Source: Campylobacterales bacterium (GTDB lineage: Bacteria; Campylobacterota; Campylobacteria; Campylobacterales; QNZT01). From it: a stretch of DNA of 10,065 nucleotides. The notes beneath the pieces are model-generated. The model was not told the DNA's origin. It did not search any database and saw nothing but the letters and a program-made list of their open reading frames with translations. The position numbers and the translations under genes were made by a program. The stretch spans positions 1 through 10,065 of the forward strand of contig DQTU01000276.1 in NCBI GenBank assembly GCA_015662615.1, written 5' to 3'. Positions 1 through 6,342 of the stretch are shown here, one piece after another (the first letter of the stretch is position 1; each line of letters opens with the position of its first letter).

Positions 1-117
1 ACTTTTATAAAATATATACCACTATAATCGGATATTCTATAAATAGCTTTAATTACAAATCCTATTGCTATCAAAAAAGGAGAAAAAAAGTCTGTTTTAA
101 GTTAAATAAAGCCCATG
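1..117. other. Non-coding leader region upstream of purD
   Basis: Very AT-rich stretch with no convincing gene. A TATAAT hexamer lies at 23-28 and an AAAAAAGGAG stretch at about 75-84, but no start codon follows the latter at a useful distance (the next ATG, at 115, is about 30 bases away). One minus-strand frame is open from about position 99 to the left edge but offers only a TTG start (72-74) with no ribosome binding site. No hairpin terminator was seen. Confidence 0.5.
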
Positions 118-147
118 TTGTTGAGGCTAATCTTTATTTGGTATAAT
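118..147 (+). promoter_or_regulatory. Probable sigma-70 promoter for the purD operon
   Basis: A perfect TATAAT -10 box is at 142-147. Upstream there is only a weak -35 match (TTGTTG at 118-123, spacer 18) within T-rich DNA, which fits the poorly conserved -35 of Campylobacterota promoters. A transcript starting about 7 bases downstream would leave a leader of roughly 20 bases before the ATG at 175. This placement argues against starting purD at the earlier in-frame ATG at 115, which would put the promoter inside the gene. Confidence 0.6.
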
Positions 148-174
148 CACGATAATTTAATTATAGGTATTTTT

Positions 175-1443
175 ATGAATGTATTGATTATAGGTAGTGG
201 TGGAAGAGAGTATTCCATCGGGTTGGCTCTTAAAGATGATGAAAAAGTAGATAAGATTTATTTTGCACCGGGAAATGGTGCTACGGATGATATTGGTGAA
301 AACTTGGATATTAGTGATTTTGAAGAGCTTGTTTTATTTGCAAAGTCAAATGATATAGGCTTGACTATCGTAGGACCTGAGGCTCCTTTGGTTGATGGGA
401 TTGTTGATGTTTTTAAATCTGGGGGATTAGTTGTTTTTGGCTCTTCTAAATTGGCTAGTCAGTTAGAGGGTTCTAAGATTTTTATGAAGAACTTTTTGAA
501 AAAATATAAGATTCCAACGGCGGCTTTTGTTGAGACGGATAGTTTGGAAGTGGCATCTAAGTTTATTGATACTTTGACTACTCCTATCGTTGTTAAAGCG
601 GATGGGCTTTGTGGCGGAAAAGGTGTTATCATTGCACTTAGTCATGACGAAGCAAAAGAGGCAGCTCGTGATATGTTGAGTGGTGAGAGTTTTGGAGATG
701 CAGGAAAGTCTATCATAGTTGAAGAGTTTTTAGATGGTTATGAACTCTCTGTTTTTGCTATTTGTGATGGAGAAAATTATAAACTTCTTCCAGCTGCACA
801 AGATCATAAAAGATTGCTCAATGATGACCAAGGTCCAAATACTGGCGGCATGGGAGCTTATGCACCAACGCCTTTGATAGATGATAAACTCTATCAAGAG
901 ATTGAGGATTTGGTAGTGAAACCTACCCTTAAAGGGATGCAAGAAGAGGGGATGCCGTTTGAGGGTGTTCTTTTTATCGGACTTATGATCGTCAATGGTG
1001 TGGTTAAAGTTTTAGAATACAATGTTCGTTTTGGTGATCCTGAGTGTGAGATTTTGATGCCGCTTATTAAGAGTTCAGTTTTTGATTTGTTTTACAAAGG
1101 GGCTACAAAAGATTTGGATAGTTTAAACATTGAGATGAGTGATGAGTTTGCAGTTGCTGTTGTAATGTCGAGTAAAAATTACCCTTATAAAAGTTCCGTT
1201 GCATCTGAGATAATTGTAGATGAAATTATTTTAGAAGAGTTAAAACATAATACACATATCTCATATGCTGGGGTTACCAAAGAGAATGGAAAGCTTTATG
1301 CGACTGGGGGCAGGGTGCTTCTTTGTATTGGGTTAGGAGATAGTATATTAGAAGCGAGAAATCGTGCGTATCTTATGGCTGGGCAGGTACATTTTGCTGG
1401 GAAACATTATAGAACCGATATTGCATATCAGGCGTTGAGATGA
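175..1443 (+). CDS. purD: Phosphoribosylamine--glycine ligase (GAR synthetase)
   Basis: This cytosolic ATP-grasp ligase joins glycine to 5-phosphoribosylamine to give GAR, the second step of de novo purine synthesis. The 422 residues match the usual length of about 425-430. Visible motifs are GSGGRE at 7-12, GPEAPLVDG at 67-75, the ATP-grasp lysine segment VVKADGLCGGKGV at 139-151, EEFLDGYE at 183-190, QDHKRLLNDDQGPNTGGMGA at 209-228, and the metal-binding EYNVRFGDPE at 281-290. The start at 175 is chosen because the protein then begins with the family-typical MNVLIIGSGG, with TAGG a few bases upstream. An earlier in-frame ATG at 115 would add 20 residues unlike the family and would overlap the promoter. 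Position 13 is Tyr where most PurD proteins have His. The stop overlaps the next gene by four bases (ATGA). Confidence 0.97.
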   Translation: MNVLIIGSGGREYSIGLALKDDEKVDKIYFAPGNGATDDIGENLDISDFEELVLFAKSNDIGLTIVGPEAPLVDGIVDVFKSGGLVVFGSSKLASQLEGSKIFMKNFLKKYKIPTAAFVETDSLEVASKFIDTLTTPIVVKADGLCGGKGVIIALSHDEAKEAARDMLSGESFGDAGKSIIVEEFLDGYELSVFAICDGENYKLLPAAQDHKRLLNDDQGPNTGGMGAYAPTPLIDDKLYQEIEDLVVKPTLKGMQEEGMPFEGVLFIGLMIVNGVVKVLEYNVRFGDPECEILMPLIKSSVFDLFYKGATKDLDSLNIEMSDEFAVAVVMSSKNYPYKSSVASEIIVDEIILEELKHNTHISYAGVTKENGKLYATGGRVLLCIGLGDSILEARNRAYLMAGQVHFAGKHYRTDIAYQALR

Positions 1444-1892
1444 ATACTATAGAGATTGAAAGTAGATTGCATCGTGAACAGTTAGAATTGGCTTCGATAA
1501 ATAAAAGGTCAGTTGCTTATGCGATTGATGAGATTCTTGTCTCTGTATTATTTGCGATAATTGTTTGGGATCAGTTAAAAGTGATAAAAACGCCAGAAGC
1601 TATGATGGCGTATAGTAGTTCACTTTTTGCGTATATTATGAGTGTTAAGATCATCTATCAGACGGTTTTTGTCTATATGTATGGGGCTAGTTTGGGAAAA
1701 TTGGCTATGAAAATTAGAGTTATTGAGAGTGATTATTTAGGACTTCCAACACTAAAACAGGCGATTTTAAGAGCCATCATGCGAGTTATTGGTGAAATGG
1801 TCTTTTATTTTGGTTATATTGTTGCTTTTTTCTCTCCGATTCGATTAACTTGGCATGATAGAATTGCTACAACTCTGGTTGTTGATGTTTAG
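1440..1892 (+). CDS. RDD-family integral membrane protein
   Basis: A 150-residue protein with the marks of the RDD family (PF06271): Arg23 and Asp30 near the first membrane segment (KRSVAYAIDE, 22-31), GASLGKLAMKIRVI at 82-95 after the second, and WHDRIATTLVV at 138-148 at the end. Hydrophobic stretches at about 31-48, 60-80 and 114-133 predict three membrane helices. RDD proteins are inner-membrane proteins. Some have been linked to ion transport, but most have no known role, and nothing here gives a substrate. It starts inside the purD stop codon and ends 8 bases into lptD, so it is probably translationally coupled to both. Family assignment is firm; function is unknown. Confidence 0.88.
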   Translation: MNTIEIESRLHREQLELASINKRSVAYAIDEILVSVLFAIIVWDQLKVIKTPEAMMAYSSSLFAYIMSVKIIYQTVFVYMYGASLGKLAMKIRVIESDYLGLPTLKQAILRAIMRVIGEMVFYFGYIVAFFSPIRLTWHDRIATTLVVDV

Positions 1893-3966
1893 AGTAGTTA
1901 CTCTTCTTTTAATTTCTATTTTTGCAGTTTTTGCAAATTCTTTAACAGGTACTTATGAACTCTACGCACCCTCAATTCATACGATAGGTGATGAAGTAAT
2001 TGCCGAGGGTGGAGTTGTTATTTATAATAAGGACTCTGTTTTTAGTGCGCAAAAGATTATCTATAATCAAAAGAGTGATGTTTTAGAGTTGATTGGAGAT
2101 GTTTATACCAGCCTTGAAGATGGTGGAGGTAGTAAAAATGAGTATCTCAAAATCGAGTTAAAAAATGAGCACTACTCTGGTGATAAACTTTTTTTGTTTG
2201 ATAAGTTATCCGATTTGTGGATAAGTGGGGCAACTGCTACTTTAAGTAAGGGAAAATTTAGATTACGAAATGCTTCAATATCCTCTTGTGATGTTAAAGA
2301 TCCTGATTGGCAGTTTCGCTTTTCCAAAGGATCTTACTATAGTGAAAAAGAGTATGTTACGCTCAACAATCCAACATTTTATTTTAAAAAAGTACCCCTT
2401 TTGTATTTTCCGTGGTTGGCATTTCCTACAGGTACAACAAGAACTACAGGGCTTTTAAGACCTTATATTGGTTTTGAAAATAGTGAAAATCTTCTTTTTG
2501 TGCAACCAATTTTTATCGCACCTTATAAAAATTGGGATATTGAACTCAACCCGCAAATAAGGCTTGATCGTGGTCTTGGTCTTTATGGCACTTTGCGATT
2601 TGTAGATACAAGTCATTCTCATGGGTCTGTTAAATTTGGTATTTTTGATGAGAAAAAAGCGTATGCACAAGAGCGAGATCTTAAAAATAGTGTTCATAAA
2701 GGTGTTGAAGTAAAGTATCAAAATAGCAAGCTTTTGAGTAACTATTTAAAAGAAGGTAGCTACAAAGATGCGCTTTTAATTAATTATACTAATTTAAACG
2801 ATATAGATTATATCAATTTAAAACATGATGAGGACTATGCCGTCAATAAACTGATAACTTCAAAGTTAAATTACTATATCACTGATGAAGATGAGTATTT
2901 AGGGCTTTATGCAAAGTATTTTATCGATACAGAAAAGTTAGATAATGATGATACGCTCCAAACACTACCATCATTTCAATATCATAAATTTACCAAAAAT
3001 TTACCTTGGGAGAATTTTCTCTATTCGATTGATTATAAGTTTAAAAACAGTTATAGAAAAGAGGGCTTAAGGGCAAGACAGCATGAGATATCGCTTCCTA
3101 TCATTTACAATAAGTCATTTTTTAATGAGTTTATAAATTTTTCAGCTTCGGAAAATTTATATTATTCACGAGTTCATTATCTTGAAGGGAACGCTACGAT
3201 AGATGACCATGCTAACTATTTTAGCAATTATCATAACCTCTCCATAAGTTCAGATTTGTCAAAAAAATATGAAAACTTTATCCATAACATGCAAATAGAT
3301 GTAAGTTATATCATCCCTAGTGTTGATAATAAAAATGGATATTTTGCAGATTTTATCCCTTTTAGCCTTGAACAAAAAAGTGTTCGCGTAAAATTTAATG
3401 AATATTTGTATGATGAGAATGGTCTTGATTTTTTGATACATAGAATAGGACAAAATATCTATCTTGAAAGCATAGACAATAGACTTGATGATCTTGAAAA
3501 TGAGATTATTTATAAGTTCTCAAAAGACTTTTATGTGAGAAATACGCTTATTTACTCTCATGTATATGATAAGTTAAAAAAGATACAATCAGGGGTGTAT
3601 TACAAAGATGCATACAATAACATAAGAGTTGATCATACATTTCAAGAAGCACCGGATTTAGATAAAATTAATTATCTTGCCGCAGATTTTAGTAGAAAAA
3701 TAGATAGACGTTATGAAGTTTTTGCTGGGGTTGATTATGATTTTGACCAAGATTTTACCAAAGAGTGGCGTATGGGTTGGAGTATGAAAAAGCGATGTTG
3801 GGATTATCGGGTTCGGTATTCTCAAAGTGTAACGCCAAGCCTTACTAGTGGAGGAACTGAGTCTTTCACTAGACGAACAGTTTACTTTTTTATCAGACTT
3901 GCCAACATTGGCGGTGTAGAATTGAAAAGTGAAAAAGATTATGCATTGGAGGGAGATAGCCTATGA
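1885..3966 (+). CDS. lptD: LPS-assembly outer membrane protein LptD
   Basis: LptD is the outer-membrane barrel that, with LptE, inserts lipopolysaccharide into the outer leaflet. The 693-residue product has a signal peptide (about 1-17, cleavage likely after AVFA, before Asn18), an OstA/LptA-like beta-jellyroll N-domain (about 22-140, including DEVIAEGGVVIYNKD and a DVLELIGDVY strand), then a long strand-rich barrel. The LptD hallmark PWLAFPTGTTRTTGLLRP spans 176-193. It has only two cysteines, Cys135 (SSCDVKDPDW) and Cys638 (RCWDYRVRY). These align by eye with E. coli Cys173 and Cys725, a pair that links the N-domain to the barrel. The ATG at 1885 is preferred to one at 1855, because it gives a compact signal peptide with Arg3 and only an 8-base overlap with the RDD gene. 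It overlaps the next gene by four bases. No lptE is visible in the window. Confidence 0.95.
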   Translation: MFRVVTLLLISIFAVFANSLTGTYELYAPSIHTIGDEVIAEGGVVIYNKDSVFSAQKIIYNQKSDVLELIGDVYTSLEDGGGSKNEYLKIELKNEHYSGDKLFLFDKLSDLWISGATATLSKGKFRLRNASISSCDVKDPDWQFRFSKGSYYSEKEYVTLNNPTFYFKKVPLLYFPWLAFPTGTTRTTGLLRPYIGFENSENLLFVQPIFIAPYKNWDIELNPQIRLDRGLGLYGTLRFVDTSHSHGSVKFGIFDEKKAYAQERDLKNSVHKGVEVKYQNSKLLSNYLKEGSYKDALLINYTNLNDIDYINLKHDEDYAVNKLITSKLNYYITDEDEYLGLYAKYFIDTEKLDNDDTLQTLPSFQYHKFTKNLPWENFLYSIDYKFKNSYRKEGLRARQHEISLPIIYNKSFFNEFINFSASENLYYSRVHYLEGNATIDDHANYFSNYHNLSISSDLSKKYENFIHNMQIDVSYIIPSVDNKNGYFADFIPFSLEQKSVRVKFNEYLYDENGLDFLIHRIGQNIYLESIDNRLDDLENEIIYKFSKDFYVRNTLIYSHVYDKLKKIQSGVYYKDAYNNIRVDHTFQEAPDLDKINYLAADFSRKIDRRYEVFAGVDYDFDQDFTKEWRMGWSMKKRCWDYRVRYSQSVTPSLTSGGTESFTRRTVYFFIRLANIGGVELKSEKDYALEGDSL
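3948..3955 (+). promoter_or_regulatory. Strong Shine-Dalgarno for the MCE gene, inside lptD
   Basis: GGAGGGAG lies within the last codons of lptD, seven bases before the ATG at 3963. It supports that start and suggests the MCE gene is initiated efficiently in its own right rather than only by coupling to lptD. Confidence 0.7.
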
Positions 3967-5399
3967 GTAGTGAAGCAAAAGTTGGTTTTTTTGTCTTTAT
4001 CGGTTTGAGCTTACTGTTTTTACTAGCAACCCAAGTTGGAAGTTTTAAAAACATGTCGAAAGAGGGCTATCATATCTATGCGGATATGGATAATGTATCA
4101 GGTCTTGATATCAACTCTAAAATTAAAGCAAACGGTATTGATATCGGATACATTGAAGATCTTAAAATTGAGGGAAATAAAGTACGGGTGCATATGTTTA
4201 TCTATCAAGATATAAAAGTACCTTCAGACTCTGTAGTCAGACCCCTTCAAGAGTCTATGCTTGGCGGTAAATATGTTGCCTTAACTCTTGGAGACGAAAC
4301 ATCACTTTTAAAAGATGGCAATAGGGTAAAAAGTGGTGCAAGAATGTCTGACTTTAATGATGCCAGTCATGCGATGACTGCGTCTGCAAATGAGTTTAGA
4401 CTCTTATCAAAAGAGATAAGAGAGTTGTTGAGCGGCGAGTCAAGAGAGAGTTTGCAGATGACTTTTTCCAATTTAGAAGGCATTACCACAGAACTTAAAA
4501 AGTTTACACAACTTGATCATTTAAAAAACATAACAGATAATTTTAATAAAATGGCAGTAACGCTCACTGAAACAGGTGCTAGTTTCACAAGTGTTGCAGA
4601 TACGATCAATAACAAACTTCCAAACATTTTACAAAACCTTGATATTCTTGTTAAAGATTTAAAAGTTACAAGTGCTGAAATCAGGATGAAAGTACCTGAA
4701 ATGGCTAGAAAGTTTGAAAAAGTTCAGCAAGATTTACAATCGTTGATTAGTGATAATAAAGTACCTGTAAACAATGCAATTAATGCAGCGGATTCATTTT
4801 TCTCCTCAGGTACTGATACTTTTGATAAAGTGGATGCGCTTTTAAATACGATTAATCAAGTCCAATTAGAAGTTGCCATGCGTCAAGAATACATGTCCTC
4901 TGATAAGGCAGGAAAAGGGTATCTATCACTTAATTACATTCCTAGTGATACAAAAAGATTTGAGTTTGAGGTCGTAAGTACAGATGATTATAGCCAAAGA
5001 GATGAATTTGATAATTTGATTGAACCTAAAAAACATGATGAGGGTCAACTTCTTATTTCAGCACAAATTGCAAAACGGTATGATGATTTGGTTTTAAGGG
5101 CTGGACTTATTGAAAATACGGCTGGTGCTGGAGTAGATTATTATCTTTTAAATGACAAATTTAAAGCCAGTGCTCAAATCCATGATTTTAACGCTCAGTA
5201 TGACATTCGAGGTGAAAATCCCCATGCAAAGCTAAGTGCAAGATATACCTTTTTAAAACATATAGATTTTTTTGGAGGATATGATAACTTTTTAAATGAT
5301 AAAGCTGACAATGCCTTTATTGGTTTAGGGTTCCGCTTTTTTGATGACGACTTGAAAACGTTGATCATGAGTCAGAGTTTAGGAAGTATGGCAAATTGA
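3963..5399 (+). CDS. MCE/MlaD-family lipid transport protein with C-terminal beta-strand domain
   Basis: MCE proteins bind lipids in the periplasm and shuttle them between the membranes, usually with an MlaE/MlaF ABC transporter. This 478-residue protein has an N-terminal membrane anchor (about 8-26), one MCE domain (about 33-125, with DMDNVSGLDINSKIKANGI at 41-59 and PLQESMLGGKYVALTLGD at 94-111), and a long helical, probably coiled-coil segment (about 135-300). The last part, about 300-460, is a series of roughly ten amphipathic beta strands. It contains GLIENTAGAGVDYYLLND at 381-398 and ends GLGFRFFDDDLK at 454-465. E. coli MlaD has only about 183 residues and lacks this tail. The tail looks like an outer-membrane barrel, so the protein may span the envelope. 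mlaE and mlaF partners are not in the window. It follows lptD with a four-base overlap. MCE assignment is firm; the barrel reading is inference. Confidence 0.9.
   Translation: MSSEAKVGFFVFIGLSLLFLLATQVGSFKNMSKEGYHIYADMDNVSGLDINSKIKANGIDIGYIEDLKIEGNKVRVHMFIYQDIKVPSDSVVRPLQESMLGGKYVALTLGDETSLLKDGNRVKSGARMSDFNDASHAMTASANEFRLLSKEIRELLSGESRESLQMTFSNLEGITTELKKFTQLDHLKNITDNFNKMAVTLTETGASFTSVADTINNKLPNILQNLDILVKDLKVTSAEIRMKVPEMARKFEKVQQDLQSLISDNKVPVNNAINAADSFFSSGTDTFDKVDALLNTINQVQLEVAMRQEYMSSDKAGKGYLSLNYIPSDTKRFEFEVVSTDDYSQRDEFDNLIEPKKHDEGQLLISAQIAKRYDDLVLRAGLIENTAGAGVDYYLLNDKFKASAQIHDFNAQYDIRGENPHAKLSARYTFLKHIDFFGGYDNFLNDKADNAFIGLGFRFFDDDLKTLIMSQSLGSMAN
5381..5386 (+). promoter_or_regulatory. Ribosome binding site supporting a TTG start
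   Basis: AGGAAG sits nine bases upstream of TTG 5396-5398. The nearby ATGs (5388 and 5403) are out of frame with the J-domain gene, so TTG, overlapping the upstream TGA, is the only start that gives a complete J domain. Confidence 0.6.
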
Positions 5400-5668
5400 A
5401 AAATGAAGTTGTAGAGCTTATTCATGATGCGCTTCAAACTTTAAACCTTCCTTCTTTGGTTTCATATGAGGATATAAAAAACCAATATTATCTCCTCTCA
5501 AAACGCCATCATCCTGATCTTAATCAAGAAGATAGTAAAATGGTCGAGATTAACGAAGCTTATGCTGTTTTAAAGCAGTATGTATTTCACTATAGATTTA
5601 GTTTTAGTGATGAAGAGATTATGAAACAGTTCCCAGAAGCGAGCCATGCCAGTAAATTTAGATTTTAA
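5396..5668 (+). CDS. Minimal J-domain (DnaJ-like) protein
   Basis: A 90-residue protein that is little more than a J domain (about 15-65). It has the HPD tripeptide at 39-41 (RHHPDLN), preceded by the basic helix II YYLLSKRHH and followed by a helix III with INEAYAVLK at 52-60. The HPD loop stimulates the ATPase of DnaK-type chaperones. There is no Gly/Phe region, zinc finger or C-terminal substrate-binding domain, so it is a class III J protein whose client is set by its short tail (about 64-90, FHYRFSFSDEE and a KFRF end) or by its location. Translation starts at TTG overlapping the stop of the MCE gene, and the last 23 bases overlap the next gene. No membrane segment is seen. A link to the envelope proteins encoded before it is possible but unproven. 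Confidence 0.85.
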   Translation: MKNEVVELIHDALQTLNLPSLVSYEDIKNQYYLLSKRHHPDLNQEDSKMVEINEAYAVLKQYVFHYRFSFSDEEIMKQFPEASHASKFRF

Positions 5669-6341
5669 CGACTATCTTTTTAGAGATAGAGATGATGCCT
5701 CTAAGCAACTTTTGGAAATCTTACCTCGTGAGTTAATGCAAAGAGAGAAGTGGTTGCTTTTGACTTTGGCTTCTGGTGCCGTACCTATTGCTGAGATGCT
5801 TTGTTCTGAGTTTGGGTTAGAGTATGATTTGCTTTTTATGTCGGCTATCTATGCACCAAACAATGATGAGTGTCAGATAGCAAAGGTTAGTGAACTTCAA
5901 GAGATAGTTATAGATCAAAATCTAGTAGATAGTTTTGGGATAACACTTGATTATATCTATGGAGATGCAGAGCGAAAACATCATGACGAGTTATTAAGTG
6001 ATCAATATCAATATAGAAAATCATTACCACTCACAAGTATAAAAGATAGAAATATTCTTTTGATAGATGAGGGTTGTGAAACGGGACTTAGAGCGGTTTG
6101 TGCGATCAAGTCTGTTTTAGCACATGGTGCAAGAAAAGTTTCATTAGCTACGCCCATTATAGCGGATGACCTTTTCCATCAGTTGGAGATGCTGCTAGAT
6201 GATATTTATACCAATCACAAAATTAAGGATTTTATAGAAGTTAATTATTATTATGAGATTTTAGAGAAGTTCAAGAAAAAAGAAGTCAAAAAGATTTTAG
6301 AAAATAGTTTAAATTATGTACCATTTAAAGGAGAAAAATAG
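5646..6341 (+). CDS. Phosphoribosyltransferase-like protein (type I PRTase fold)
   Basis: A 231-residue cytosolic protein with the marks of a type I phosphoribosyltransferase. A PRPP-binding loop lies at 137-150: ILLI, then the adjacent acidic pair Asp141-Glu142, then GCETGLRA. It is followed by GARKVSLATPII at 161-172, which matches the conserved strand and loop after the PRPP helix. TLASGAVPIAEML at 40-52 resembles the pyrophosphate loop. The substrate cannot be named: it lacks clear signatures of hypoxanthine, adenine, uracil or orotate enzymes. The C-terminus (about 190-225) is a charged helical extension. It shares 23 bases with the J-domain gene, has only a weak ribosome binding site, and stops one base before pnp begins. 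Purine or nucleotide salvage would fit purD upstream, but that is only context. Confidence 0.75.
   Translation: MPVNLDFNDYLFRDRDDASKQLLEILPRELMQREKWLLLTLASGAVPIAEMLCSEFGLEYDLLFMSAIYAPNNDECQIAKVSELQEIVIDQNLVDSFGITLDYIYGDAERKHHDELLSDQYQYRKSLPLTSIKDRNILLIDEGCETGLRAVCAIKSVLAHGARKVSLATPIIADDLFHQLEMLLDDIYTNHKIKDFIEVNYYYEILEKFKKKEVKKILENSLNYVPFKGEK
6327..6333 (+). promoter_or_regulatory. Shine-Dalgarno that fixes the pnp start
   Basis: AAAGGAG lies nine bases before the ATG at 6343. It decides between that ATG and an in-frame ATG at 6316, which lies before this site and would add nine residues with no family support. Confidence 0.75.
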
Positions 6342-6342
6342 A

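Noticed and set aside
1..99. Open minus-strand frame at the left edge that could be the start of a divergent gene
   Set aside because: It has only a TTG start (72-74) with no ribosome binding site and fewer than 35 codons visible; the amino acids are plausible but not recognisable.
115..174. In-frame ATG at 115 as purD start
   Set aside because: It would add 20 residues unlike any PurD and place the TATAAT at 142-147 inside the coding sequence.
1855..1884. Earlier in-frame ATG at 1855 as lptD start
   Set aside because: It gives a longer, acidic N-terminus and a 38-base overlap with the RDD gene; the ATG at 1885 yields a clean signal peptide.
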